Shown: positions 23,991 through 35,575 of the stretch, piece by piece | How positions within the stretch are numbered: the stretch's first letter is position 1 | Layout of the letters: the number at the start of each line of letters is the position of its first letter | DNA from: Malaya genurostris | Taxonomy: Eukaryota > Arthropoda > Insecta > Diptera > Culicidae | Assembly (NCBI RefSeq): GCF_030247185.1 | Contig: NC_080571.1 | Span: 11,264,131-11,328,130 of the forward strand | DNA length: 64,000 nt | Reading direction: 5' to 3' | Made by a program: the position numbers and the translations under genes | The notes under the pieces: model-generated | What the model saw: only the letters and a program-made list of their open reading frames with translations | The model's database searches: none | What the model was told of the DNA's origin: nothing

Positions 23991-24479
23991 TTTTGTTCTA
24001 TTCGATTCATTTGGAAAGTTTACATTTCGATCTTCACTACTATCGTGAGAATTCATCTATTCTTAAAACCACGAAAAGATATTCTGAAAGTCACATCAAA
24101 ATAACGCTAGCTAGATTTCTGCTGTCACCTAAATGAACATGAGAATCGTTTCAATTGTCACCTATCCCTTCTAAGTTTAGTGACTGTAAAAATTGAACTG
24201 TATATTCTTGCACACTATTCATATCAGGATGTGTATGCAATACGGATACATATCGACAGTGCCACGACAAAAGGTCCTAACTGCAAATGATAGTTTCTCT
24301 TTGTTTACTTTTTCTTTCACGATTTACCGGATTAAAACAACAAGCTTTCGATTTATATTAGAAACTTTCAAGAAGTTACAAGACTGTTGGTATATTTTTT
24401 ATTCGTTTTTAAAAATCACTCATTACCAAATAATATTATTACCAAAAGAGCATCTTTAATAAAAATTTTTTATTAACGA

Positions 24480-24848
24480 ACGAAATACGAAATCGACAGC
24501 ATAAATGGAGGTACCCTAGTGCGATCGTCCGTCGAATCACATCTGGCGCAATCCGCAGAAGGTCCACACAATTTCCACTCGTGCTGCCGCCGCGTTTAGT
24601 GTTGGTTTCACCTCCCGCGCTGCAGTCGCTCGCTTTTGGCCTGTTTACCATTTCCTTGCAGAGTAGTCAATGTGTGCGCGCCTATGTTCATAGGTTGTAG
24701 GTATAGATAAAGTATTGTATAGTAGCAGCAGCAGCAGCAGCATTCGTTTCGGGCCCAAGAATTTCAGGAGAGCGCGCGCCTAGACGGCTTCTCAAGTCGC
24801 TCCGTTTCAGTGTCTCAGTGGCAGCTGTCGTGAAAGGAACGTGCACGG
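24480..24848 (+). promoter_or_regulatory. Presumed upstream promoter region of the GSE1-like gene
   Basis: GC content rises abruptly at about 24480 after a long AT-rich stretch. It includes a CAG microsatellite (24725-24742) and GC-rich tracts such as GAGAGCGCGCGCCTAGACGG. Two TCAGT initiator-like motifs occur at 24807 and 24815. This is the usual setting for a housekeeping or developmental insect promoter. Assignment to the downstream gene rests only on position and is inferred. Confidence 0.35.
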
Positions 24849-24854
24849 TATAAA
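24849..24854 (+). promoter_or_regulatory. TATA-like element
   Basis: TATAAA within GCACGGTATAAAGCCGG. A start site would be expected about 30 bp downstream, near 24880. The nearby TCAGT initiators lie upstream instead, so transcription may start at either place. Only 5'-end mapping can decide. Confidence 0.3.
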
Positions 24855-24879
24855 GCCGGAAAATATTCGAGCGGGTCGG

Positions 24880-26317
24880 TCTGTTCTGCTGTGAGAAGTG
24901 CATTTACGTGCAACCATCGACCGTGCATCTATCTCCCTCTCAGCACCTAACCGTTCGACAGAATTGTTGTTCTTGCTTTGCTATTAATCGAAGAGTCTCT
25001 CCTCGTACAGTCGTTTTCGTAGTCGTGTGCGTACACATAAGTATGCATCAGTAGTCGTTGTCGTAAGTGAAACCAAGGATAACGGACTGTTGCACTCTCA
25101 CTAGGCTACGCTGCTGACGATCCACGTGTGTTAGTGCGTATTGAGGCTTTGTATATCCTTTCTCTGCGGAAGTGGCCCATGCAAATCAAAAGGATAACGA
25201 AAAGGCGTCTTCGAGGAAAAAGAAACGCGAGAACTATGCATAAAAGTTCATTCATATTGTTATCCGGATTTTAAATAACTAGATGTGTTTTGGAGCAATG
25301 TGTGAAATATCATCATCCCCATTAGGATAACATTTTAATTCGATACTATTGAAATATTCTGCGAATAATTAAAAACATCCTTGTAATTTCTGCGACAAAC
25401 GATTGCAATCTACCTACTAGAAGTGACGGGGAAAACAAGTGATTCATTTCTACGTACCAATATTTGGGTGGGAGGATCGAGAGACTGCCTCCTGGTGACC
25501 GCTGTGGGTGTGAGAAGTTATCGAGTTCGCAAGGTTCAGAGTTTATGATCCAGTGATTTCCAATAGTCTTCATACTGTGACCGAGAGAACAACATAAGCA
25601 TCAATTCCTGTATGTGAGTGGGTGTGTGTGTGTGTGGCTGTGTATGTCCCCTACGCTCGAGTGTGGAGTGTCGAAAAGAAGAGAACTGGCCTGCGGTGAG
25701 AGTATCAACCGGGAGCAAGTCAACTGAATTATTCACTCCGGTGAAAATCGCTTTTGTGCTGCTTCAACAACCACTTAGGTTGAAAAGATACGCCCGTACC
25801 ACCCACCAACCAGTGAGCAGCAGCCCCAAACAGTGCCGATGGGGCGGGCGAATTTGTGGAAGTGAATTTGTCAAACCGTGTGCCCTCTCACACTCCATTC
25901 CGAGATCGATGTGATATAGTGGTGTAAATAAGCTTTCCCCGACTCCCGCGGAAAACGTAATGGGAGTGAAAATGCGTATGTGTCATGCTGTGGTTTCCTT
26001 TCGAATCCGTAGCCGTGGTTTCATTAGAGAGTGAATGATTTTTTTTTCACTTCACCTTCACGAGTAATGAAAGTATTTTACCGGGAGAGTAGAGAATAAC
26101 ATAAAAGAGGTGCATTTTTCCTCATCATCGGCGGATAAGAAAAATCAAAATGGTGCTGAATTGTGGCTTGAGAAATGAAATATGATATGCAGAGTTTGAA
26201 AAATATTTGAAAAGAAAAAAAACACGAAACTAACAATTCCAAAATCAAAATCGGATTCCGGCTAGAAAACTATTTCGGATTACTGTGGATAAAAAAAAAC
26301 ACATCGGCCGCTTCACG
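24880..26317 (+). other. Putative 5' UTR / leader of the GSE1-like gene
   Basis: The unique, GC-richer DNA leads directly into the first coding exon. It may itself be spliced: a strong donor, TTGTC|GTAAGTGAAA, sits at 25063, and an acceptor-like T-rich tract ending in CACGAG lies at about 26066. It carries many upstream ATGs, including a 98-codon open frame beginning near 25618 (on an alternative start), so if the leader is unspliced, translation of the main frame would face upstream open frames. A GT microsatellite is at 25619-25636. The transcript extent is inferred. Confidence 0.4.
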
Positions 26318-26372
26318 ATGGAATGGTTACCACGAGGACTGACCAATATTCACACGCCGATTCCGGTTCCTG
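26318..26372 (+). CDS. GSE1: GSE1-like protein, coding exon 1 (18 codons + 1 nt)
   Basis: This exon encodes MEWLPRGLTNIHTPIPVP and one base of the next codon. The ATG is the first in frame after a TAA at 26231, with the context TTCACGATGG. The exon ends CCT G, followed by the strong donor GTAAGG, and the frame closes soon after in the intron. The acceptor at 58171 (TTTCTTATTCTAG) supplies TA, giving GTA (Val), so the phases match exactly and the Pro/Val-rich sequence continues as PVPVPTKLSQKRPV. The link across about 31.8 kb is inferred from phase, splice sites, position downstream of a promoter-like region, and the lack of a convincing nearer start. An alternative first exon elsewhere in the intron cannot be excluded. 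Confidence 0.65.
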
Positions 26373-27023
26373 GTAAGGATAGGGGAAGGGTTTATTGCTC
26401 TAAGTTAAAGATTTATTTTCGTTTTTGTTAGATACTAGTTTCAGAACAAGTTCTCAAGTTTTATTGTCTATTGTTGAAAAAGGCTTCCATTATTTGTATA
26501 ATCATTAAAGGATTTTTCGTATCGGTTTTTTTGTGACACAAACACAGATGTTTAGTAGAGACGAAACACGTTACGAGTGCTTGTTTTCCGAGTCTTTTAA
26601 TATTATTTTCTTGTTCTGTTCTTGAAAATTTTCGGGTGGTTTTAGGATCTATGATTTACTACAAAGATGTATTATTTTACACATCTCATTACAAATGTAT
26701 ATTGTCAAAGATTTGGCTGTGATCTGCATAAGTTTCGTTGAAAAATGTAAACTGTCGGCGATTTAATTATTATAATTTTTCCGATTAGTCTTCGAATATA
26801 TAAGACAAAGTCGTATATTTCGTATTAAAATCTTATGACTTCAGTAGCTCTAAAATCCGTGTGATATCTATCTTTTCAAATGGGAACAGTTGTCCTTGCA
26901 AAATTTACCAACCTTCATGGATCCGTGATTCAGAGCATAAACCACAAATCTTATATTCCAATCGTCATGGGCTTGACCCTGATCAGGTTTTGTAGCGTTA
27001 GTTGAATCGCAGCGCTAGCTTTT

Positions 27024-27069
27024 CTATTGTCCTGTACGATAAAAGTCTATTGTCCTGTACGATAAAAGT
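27024..27069. repeat. 23-bp tandem duplication
   Basis: The unit CTATTGTCCTGTACGATAAA followed by AGT occurs twice back to back, without a mismatch. A recent small duplication in intron 1. Confidence 0.9.
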
Positions 27070-27194
27070 CTGTTGAAAACAAGAAATCAAGATTTGGTAA
27101 GAAATGTCATATCAAAACAGAAATTCTCACGACAATAGTTCAAATATAAACGAATTTCGACCACTGCTTATGTGTGCCTCATGTTAAATGTGTA

Positions 27195-27631
27195 CAGTGG
27201 CGTCTCGTCCTCATGTGCACCTCGTGCACTGCACAACCGGTCAAATTGAAGAGAAGGAATTACTCAGCAAAGTACTGAGATTTGTTGTTCTCTCTGTCAC
27301 GTTCGGTTCTTTGAGAACTACTATGAACACCTTCAGAAGAGGCTTCAGTAGCCTATGCTTATGGCAGTTGAAAACAAATTGCTGTCTTAGTTGCAACGTC
27401 GAAGCGGTTTTATTGATGAAGTTATTGACAGATTTGATCGACGTGCAGAGCGCCGAAATAAGTTTAATAAAAAATTCTATCCAAAAGTATATCGTTATTT
27501 TATTGTATAGAAAAGCACAAGCGAAAATCTATTCCTCAATCTTTAGTTTTCACTTACAACGAACTGTTACATCTGATATCATACCACATAATCAGTGCAC
27601 AACCCGTATGTTTTGTCATGAGACGCCACTG
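27195..27631. mobile_element. hAT-type MITE, copy 1
   Basis: Ends are CAGTGGCGTCTCGTC on the left and GAGACGCCACTG on the right, a terminal inverted repeat of 12 bp. Both sides are flanked by AATGTGTA (27187-27194 and 27632-27639), a perfect 8-bp target-site duplication, the signature of hAT transposition. At 437 bp it has no transposase. A subterminal palindromic region (CATGTGCACCTCGTGCACTG) follows the left end. A 173-codon open frame that crosses it is fortuitous. Confidence 0.9.
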
Positions 27632-28072
27632 AATGTGTATGTACTAAAATCAGTAATTCAACTCTCATATTTTTGCGCAATTAAATTTGCCTTTCGGGAG
27701 TATACATGAAGATCGCCTAATAGCCGTTTATTCGCACAGCAAATTCTTCTAGCCATTATTATGATGAATTATTAAACAGTCTTAAAAACGACTAAAGTGC
27801 ATGTTAGTAATTACACACTATCATAATGCGGTATTAGCACAAGCTTATTGATCACCTGGGATGTGCATCGTTATCATTATCTAATTACAATCAGAAATCG
27901 CCCTATGCTAGTGGGAATTGTGTTTCTCTCTCATCAAGCTCTCATGCTGTCTATCAATTTCACACCTGTGGCAATGGTCTTAAATACAGCTCAACAAAAT
28001 GAGTTTCTAATGGAAATGGAATAAATATAACACTGATTAAACGAAATACAAAACATGATTTTTTTTTATAGA

Positions 28073-29084
28073 TCAGAGCTTAAAATTGTCACGTATGTTC
28101 AATACAAGAATCCTATCCAAAAGCCTCGTATTCGTTTTTCACTGTATCATTCTTAAATTATCGCATTTAACACAAAGGAATGCTTCATCTCTCACTGCAA
28201 CAAAAGGGAGTATCAATGCTGGCGTCACTCGTTCCCCTACGACAAGACGAAGCTTAAATAACGTCCACGGGGAGAATCAGACGAATTACAATTCTCATTT
28301 TTTCTTCGATATAATGAAAATCTGTTAAGTTTGATTGTAAAGAGTCTCTAAAATATGCAATTATATAAATCAAAGTAATTAGACGTCAGAACTTCTTTGT
28401 AAACCAATACTCAGTGGCGTCTCGTCCTCATGTGCACCTCGTGCACTGCTAAACCGGTCGAATTGAAGGAATAAACTGCGTTCCCCACTCAAATACAATC
28501 AATTTTTTTTTTTGAATCTTTATTCATTTGATGAAAGCAGGGTGGATCGCACCGAAATTGCATGTATTTACACGCATCTCACATACATCAAACATAAAAT
28601 TTCAAGTATCTGTTGTCACTGTGTTAATGTCTTTTCCGTGCACATGAGTTACTGCACAGATTCAAGAAGAGAAAAAATTACTTAGCTCAGATCAGAGATT
28701 TGTTTGTTTAATAATAGATCCCATCCGAAAGTAAATCGTTATCTCATTGTATTGAAAAACACAAGCGAATCTCCATTCCCCAGTTTCACTCTTTCACTTA
28801 CAACGTTACATCTGATATACAACATAAGCAGTGCACAACTAGTCAATTTTGTCACGAGACGCCACTGCCAATACTACTATAGATACGAGCATCAACATTG
28901 TGTATCGATTTCTGTCATTTCCGATTCTCGAAGATTCGATTGAATATCGATACTGCACAGTATACGATTTTCACGGAAAACATGGAATGACTAGAGTATA
29001 CATAAGCAAGAATATAATTTTGCAACTACTATTCCACTCTTGTCGTTGACTGAACATAGATCTCACTCTCAAAATTTGCAAGCG
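28073..29084. repeat. Unclassified repeat R1, copy interrupted by a hAT MITE
   Basis: Second copy of the repeat at 21434-22010, same orientation. The left part (28073-28403) and right part (28876-29084) align with the uninterrupted copy, for example AACGTCCACGGGGAGAATCA, TAAAGAGTCTCTAAAATATG, TTCTGTCATTTCCGATTCTC and CTTGTCGTTGACTGAACATA. The 456-bp MITE plus its target duplication sits between them. Divergence is substantial, so the R1 copies are older than the MITE. Confidence 0.8.
28412..28867. mobile_element. hAT-type MITE, copy 2
   Basis: 456 bp with the same termini as the 27195 copy (CAGTGGCGTCTCGTCCTCAT ... GTCACGAGACGCCACTG). Flanks are CCAATACT at 28404-28411 and 28868-28875, a perfect 8-bp duplication. 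It contains an internal A/T-rich region with a T-run at 28503. The two copies share their ends closely but differ in the interior. No transposase, so mobilised in trans by an unseen hAT element. Confidence 0.9.
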
Positions 29085-31522
29085 TATATTTGAATTCATC
29101 ATAAAAAAACTTAAACTAACTCGATTTGTCTTCAGCTCATCAGTGCAAGGCAATTCAAATTAATCTGCAAGTGCTTTCGAGCAGTTTAACTTGAGTCGCT
29201 ATCCTTTTACATCCTAGACATAAGAAAACACATAGTGATAAGGCGCAACTGTCCAAAAGAGGTTCTCAAGTAGAGTAAACCATGCACCTGCTGTCCGGTT
29301 TAGGTTGAACTGGCAAGTGACAATTAAAGTTTAGTTTAAATTGTTGTGCATTGATGAGTCGAAGACGAACTGCGAAGAAAAATTTAAAAAAAACTGCGCT
29401 TTGCAAGAAACGATATTTGTATTTTGTATTCTGCTCAAAACGATTCATACATATTTATGAATATTGAAAAGAGTATCTATTATCTACTGGATGTTGTTGT
29501 TACATTCGTTTAGAACCTAAAAAAGTAGGGGCGTGTGCCATTACGTAGTAATGTTATGCTTACAACTTTATTATTACGACTATTTATTTAAACTGCTCTT
29601 AATGATTGTATATTGGATGTGCGAAATATGGCAATTTTTATATTAAATTTGTTTGATCTGAAAAATGAAAATTTACGTGTACCGTTCTGCTGAATTTCTT
29701 ACATAACAAAAAAAAACATTACTTTTTTGGGAAGATGGCAGACTTCTAGATGATTTTTGAGCAGGAATTCCAGAAGAACGATTTGCAAATGTGTACTAAT
29801 TTAAAAATTAGACAAATTTGTAAACTTCTCAGCAGTGATGGCATTTCACCAGAGTGATACACGTTGGTGTAAGATTCTTGTCTACACAGGGGATGCAAGA
29901 AGCGAACATCACACAAAAAGAAAAGCGCACTTCTTCTCAGTGTCGAATAGACAGAATTTGAGTGTGTGCTTGTGATGAAAGCAGCTAGCGCGAGGAAAAC
30001 ACATTCTCTTCCCATGAATTGCTCTCTCGCGCTCTCGCCTAAATACACTCAAGTGACCACTGGTGCGTGCTAGTGAGCGAACACTTCTGTGATTAATTTT
30101 TAAATTTATAGAAGATATCGATGGCCTTGCTATTACATTTCATAAGGTCACACATCTTTGTTTACTTTCTCTTTTTCTTATCTCTGCTCCTCGGTTTATC
30201 GAGCGATTAACAAAGTCATGAAATTTGCTTTGTAATTCACACAATTTTGCTGTGCAAAAATGTTAAATGTGATTTTTTTGCTCAAAAGATATAGCGAATA
30301 GTTAATCTCACCGAGGCCATCAATTCTTTCCTAGTAGCCTACATTCTCTTAGTAGGCAATCGCAGTTCAATTGATCAACCTAACGGACCAGACGAACATA
30401 CATTTTGTTTTGCAAACATAGCGAAAGTATGAATCACAAAATGTAAAATCTTCTTGGACGTAGACAAAACAGTCATAGTTATACGATTTTGAGCTGATCT
30501 TGCACGAAGGTCCCGAAGGGTCTGAAAAAAAATGTTTTTATTACCCAGCACGAGGAGTCAGGAGTAGCTGTAACGAAATATAAACCCATCCGTAGGACGA
30601 TTTTTTATAATTGATCATTGCAAAATCAGCTGGGTTTGGTATCGTTTTTTTTATCATAATTCATTATCACGAATCACAGCGAACGACACAAAACACAGAG
30701 AGAGTTTGTAGGTATGACAATTTCGACATTTGACAACTGTCTGGTTGTCTGTCACCATGTGTACCTCAGCAGTCTGAGTACCATCCGAAGCACGTGTTGG
30801 CTTTCGTCACTCGTCGTAGTTATAATTTTCTTAATACGTGTTTTTTTCCTCTTGTGCTTGACGTCATATCAAGCAATGGCTAGTTTTCTTCTGTCATTTT
30901 GCCAGCAATCCATCCATGTGTGTTTGCATCTCTCTTTTTCGAACCTCATTAGCTTAATGATTCTTCGGTCCGCTTGAATTCAGAATTATTAATTCACCAT
31001 CAAATTTCGTCGTTTAATTTATTTGAATGTCGCGAAAGTTCATGAGACCATTATTTTTGGCGGGTTCCGACTAGTTTCTATTAACATATTAATAAAACTT
31101 GAATGTAGACTACTGGCAGTTTTATCTTGTTAATTCTTTTCACAATTTTTGTGGTAGTGATTGCTAACAAATACTTATCCGATTTTGCAAACAATTTCCT
31201 TGAGTTGAAAATACGACCATATCTAATGAAAACTTTTCCGTTTCAAATGGTGTTTCCTGCCAGCAGTAGCATTGGCCAGGAGCTTAAGTTTGCAGAAATC
31301 TGGATCTGGATTCAAAACAAACTTGATTTTCGGATGCCACATCAATTAACACAAAAAACGTTTATGGATCAAATTTTCATTTGGAATTCTTATGGCCATT
31401 CATTGAACAAATGTTGACTGGAAATGAGAAGTAGATTCATAGTCAAGGCGCGGTGACGTACTAACGGTACTAACAAAGAGGAAAAACATATTATAAGTTG
31501 GTTATGGCTTGTTTCTTACGAC

Positions 31523-31696
31523 CAATGTGATCATACACTAAACTTCTACTGTCAACAACGAGGCCGTCAAAAGCTAGCGAGTGACAAGAAACCTTCAGAA
31601 TTGGCCAATAAAGGAGGCGCCATGTTTCATAAAGACAACACCAGGCCATATACGTTCAAAGTTACTCGTCAAAAACGCCGGGAGCTTGATTGAAAA
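31523..31696 (+). pseudogene. Mariner transposase fragment (31.5 kb)
   Basis: Frame fragments read LNFYCQQRGRQKLASDKKPS and ELANKGGAMFHKDNTRPYTF then KVTRQKRRELD. They match the mariner block around the second catalytic Asp (typically FHQDNARPHTS, then VTRQKL.EL). The Asp is kept. The wording resembles mariners of the SETMAR/irritans-like group rather than the 19-kb copy. Nothing else of the element is visible. A foldback-family fragment lies immediately right. Confidence 0.8.
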
Positions 31697-31711
31697 GTTT
31701 AGATACTTTTC

Positions 31712-31870
31712 TTTACGTTTCGTACTAGACTCGTCAGTACCGAGCAGTTCAATTTGAACTGCTTAGTGCAAACTTAAACAGTTCAACTTGAACCGCTAAG
31801 CAGACGTAAAGTTAATGCTATTTGCGAAACACTTTTTAATTGGCACCGAAGTGAATGTGCCGAACGAAAA
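31712..31870. mobile_element. Foldback MITE family fragment
   Basis: One arm only: TTTACGTTTCGTACTAGACT, GCAGTTCAATTTGAACTGCT, TTGAACCGCTAAGCAGACGT, AAAGTTAATGCTATTTGCGA, then TGGCACCGAAG. It aligns with the left arm of the complete copy at 45454. Some 110 bp are well kept. Confidence 0.75.
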
Positions 31871-32276
31871 CGTTATTTTCGGCTAATACTGCCCGATTCA
31901 GCTATGGTCATTTAAAGGTTAACCTAAGTTTGTGCTTAGGGTACATAATTAAACCCTTATCAAATTTATAATAAGCAATGTCATATTTCCCCTGTTATCG
32001 AAGTTATCAACAGAGACGATAATTTCGTATACATATGCATTCCGCTCTTCAGTTTCGAATCGTCTTGCACTCTGTGTGGTTTTTTAAAACCCTAGAGAAC
32101 ACAGTAAACGGTCCTTTTCAGGGCATAAAAGAATTATTTTCAAAAAAATCTTTCACCTAGATACACCTGCTACCCTAATATTCAGAACGAATGTTAACAA
32201 CAATTTTGACAATACTCGTGTAGTCCAACGTCAACAGCTTGAAATCCCAGATGGTTGTCCTTTGTAGTTTTTTTTA

Positions 32277-32417
32277 GTTCAATTATAGAGGTTTTAACCG
32301 TAGGTCATTCACATCTTCGGGCCGGAAAATCTTTCTGATCCTACATGCGGGGTTGGGGATCGAACTCAGGTGGGCTACGCGATAAGCATCAACTAAGCCA
32401 TCACGCTATACCCGTCC
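32277..32417 (-). mobile_element. tRNA-derived SINE, best copy
   Basis: Minus-strand reading: GGACGGGTATAGCGTGATGG opens it and contains the A-box-like TAGCGTGATGG. GAGTTCGATCCCC about 40 bp on is the B-box-like element of an RNA polymerase III promoter. The body is tRNA-unrelated and ends AACCTCTATAATTGAACTAA. Left of it (its 3' side) is a T-run. TTTGTAGTTTTT (32261-) and TTTGTATTTTTG (32421-) flank it and may be the target-site duplication. It is the reference for the copies at 3391 and 13382. Confidence 0.8.
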
Positions 32418-33299
32418 AAGTTTGTATTTTTGTACAGGATTTCGTTATTAGTCTTTTTATTTTTTTTTACTGAGAGACGTTCTCACTACTTTTCAGCGGA
32501 AGTTGAGGGGCTTTCGGTTCACATAATCACATTTTCGTTGTCACTGTAGTTGTTTATCTTATAGCTATTGGAGCGGTCGAAAATGGGAATTTTCGTTTTC
32601 TTTATGCCTTTATTATTGTTCGCACTGATGAAGACGTTGGTAGTTATTTGTTGTGCATTAGTTGCGGTTAATGATTTTTGTTTTGTTGCTATTATACCAA
32701 GTAGATGATTGATCAGGTGTAGAGAATTTCGAACATGAGATTAGTTAGTTATCGTAGGTAACCGGCGGTTTACATGGAAACCTTGAGTCCAGATCGAAGA
32801 CGTAGTACGAAGGAACAAGTTTCTTCAGGCGTATGGGTAACATGCGGATACCGTCTAGAATACAAGAAAAAAGTTGCTCCATTCGATAAAAAGAATCACG
32901 CTGAACCGTACGCTAATTAACGTTCAAATAAAGGTTCACTCCAGAAAACTTCTACGTACATTGAAATTTCAAAGTAAACCCTTTTGTTATTCGGATCTAT
33001 TCACTCCGTTATGTTAGGCTGCGAAATTTCTGTCTCTGCTTCATTCTGTGTAGAGAACTGTATGTATATTACTCTGTTAGTTTTATTTAGTTGAAACTGC
33101 TACACCAAATCGACACGACAACTAAAGTTTTCAGATTGGCTTAAGAGCACTACTTTCTATCCTATTTCAATAAGCCTGCCTATCAGTGACAAACATAAAT
33201 AAATTATCATCGTGGAAAACTCAAATTACACTAATTTGGAGGGTTGTAAATGAAAGTGAAATACACGTTTTAGTTCGGTAACACTATTTACATCGGCAA

Positions 33300-34200
33300 A
33301 GTTTCCGGCAGTAGAAGCAATCCCACGTCAGATTTCATTTGCCTAATGAAGCTATAACGATAACGTTATTCCCCTTTTCAAATAAATCGCAAACATTCCG
33401 GTCGGCATGTGAAAACTCCTTTCGGAATTTGTTCGGATGGAATAAACTTGATTGAGTGTAAATGAACAGCGAGTGTGGCGTGTCGTGAGCCATAAACTTC
33501 GTAAGTCGAGCGAAGTACAAATGCTAAATGGATCCGTTCGACCTTTTCTTCTTTTCCCCGTCGTTTGCTTTTAGGGCGAGCGAATTTGGCTTCACGTTTC
33601 CTGGTATTCACCTTTGAGTTGTGATGAAGTAAGAAATACTTTGTTAGACTCCCCACCTACCGCAAAACAAGTAGGATTTCGGTTTGTCCTCTTCGCCAAC
33701 TCGACGACGTCGACGTTGACGACGACGTGTGACGACCGGAAAATGATTAATTCATCGAATCAACCGAGAGCAATGCCATAATAAATGGTGCGCACTAAGA
33801 AGGATTGATTTTTCTTTATTGCCGACTATTTCTGTCAGCTGATTTCCTCCGTACTATTCCACCGAAACACGGACGACTAAATGGGAGTGCTGTACGGCAC
33901 CGGCACCGGCCCGGCGGTTTGTTGCTTCGATCGGTCGCTTTCAGTGCTCATGTTTTGGGTAAATATCCGTAATTTATTTCCTGCGACCGAATGGGTGGCA
34001 TGGTCTTTTCACCCCCGACTGCGTGTAGTTGGTAAATAACACACACACGAAATATAACACGAGATGGTGAGAATAAATAGAAATCCTATTTGCCACATGG
34101 TGATTCCTTCATGGCACCATAAAAAACCCCAATCCAATGTCCGGTCAGTAGCGTGTACGGGCGTTTATCACGTGAGTTGGAGTGTTGGCTGCTCATAATA
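33300..34200. other. GC-richer unique island in intron 1
   Basis: No gene is recognised. It contains dense ACGT/TGACG-like motifs near 33700-33735 (CGACGACGTCGACGTTGACG, then ACGACGTGTGACGACC) and the GC-rich CGGCACCGGCACCGGCCCGG near 33895. The contrast with the AT-rich, transposon-filled surroundings suggests selective constraint, perhaps an enhancer. This is inference only. Confidence 0.3.
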
Positions 34201-35512
34201 CAATTTTAGCTGCGCATATAAACTTTATTGCAATACTTTTAAGATATTCGACACGTTCTTCTACTTCACAGCCCTTTTCCCAGATTGTTGTCGAGCTTGT
34301 TTGTTATTCTGCTACCGAGGGAAACCTAGCGTGACGGATTTGGTTTTATTGGGGGTAATTACTAGCTGCTATTAGTGGCAGTGATTAGTGCTTCTACGAT
34401 CAAATGTTTGTGCTTTTATTTAGCGGATTTTATTGTCTTTCATTGAATTAGGAATTCAGGAATGAATTTCGAGTCCTGGTCATAAATTTTGACGAAACGA
34501 CGATAGTCATTAGATTTATTTATTTCAAAACTCACGGTCTAATGTTTCTTACGTTTCTCGAAATTTTATTATGTTCCTTTTATAATATACAGTTCACATA
34601 AAAGACAGTTCAATTCTGAACTTGTTCACAAACAGCACACCGAGTGTTGGCATAACAAGTAAAGGAGAAAAAAAAGCAACTAATAGCCTAGGCTCATCTC
34701 TTCAAAAAACAAGTTTGCCTATTTTTAGTCCCTTTCACGAGAGCAAGCCCAACCTCTACTAGCTCAACATTACAACTTCATGGATGAAATTTACATCGGA
34801 TATCTGAAGCGGAAATAACCGACACCATAACCGTTGGCAGGGCTCCAGAGATTTTATCCACATTTCCTGCTGTTGGCGCTCAACCATCCAACGGCGGCGA
34901 CCAAAGTGAAATGACAATCATTTGCATAAACTGGGCCAAGAAAGACAAAGTTTGATGTGAGCAGAATAATTCACTGCCGGTATCTTTCCCGAAAGGGGTG
35001 CACAATTAGGATAGATGAGGCACAGACAAGACAATCAAGTTCAAAGAAGTAAAAAGTTTTCCTATCTGGTGCTTGTTTCCGGTACTTATGCTTGGTAGTA
35101 TAGTTGACCAGTTTTGTTTGGATATACTGGTGAGATGTTTTGGCATCGCCGTTTTGATATACTGCTGCATGACTTTCGGTTTTCGCCAAATTTGTCGATA
35201 GTGTTGGTTTGAAATGAAAATTTTGATATAATACGCTAATATTGTCTCTCTTGTTTATTGTCTAAAGACTTTCTTCCTGTCATATTTCGCGAATAGGATT
35301 CTCGTTCACTACGCTTTACCGCAGCGGTGTAGCGCTAACTATAGTCGTTCAATTTTTCAAATTGTTTACACTTGGGCCGCCATTTTTGTCTCTCACAGCG
35401 TGTCTTGTTCTCAAGACATTCGCATTCTTTGTCATCGCCTTCAACTTCTGCCCAGGAATTGAACACTATTTAAGTTGCCTCGTTTGCTATCTATCTCTAT
35501 TTGCTTTGTCTT

Positions 35513-35575
35513 TGTTTTTTGTTTTTAAATAACTATTTATTGGAATATTAGTTGAAATTAAATTATTAAGATAAA
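35513..35575 (-). mobile_element. Non-LTR 3' tail, copy C, extremely short
   Basis: Only about 63 bp of the tail seen at 19049 is present: T-run, AATAACTATTTATTGGAATA, TTAGTTGAAATTAAATTATT, AAGATAAA. TTGCTTTGTCTT is present on both sides (35501-35512 and 35576-35587), a perfect 12-bp target duplication. So this is a complete but severely 5'-truncated retrotransposition product, not an eroded longer one. Confidence 0.85.

Noticed and set aside
27188..27709. 173-codon open frame on the plus strand
   Set aside because: It spans the hAT MITE and its flanks, uses element ends as coding sequence, has no similarity, and starts within the target duplication.
32277..32417. A functional tRNA gene
   Set aside because: A- and B-box-like sequences exist, but no cloverleaf can be drawn and two other decayed copies with the same tRNA-unrelated body show that it is a SINE.
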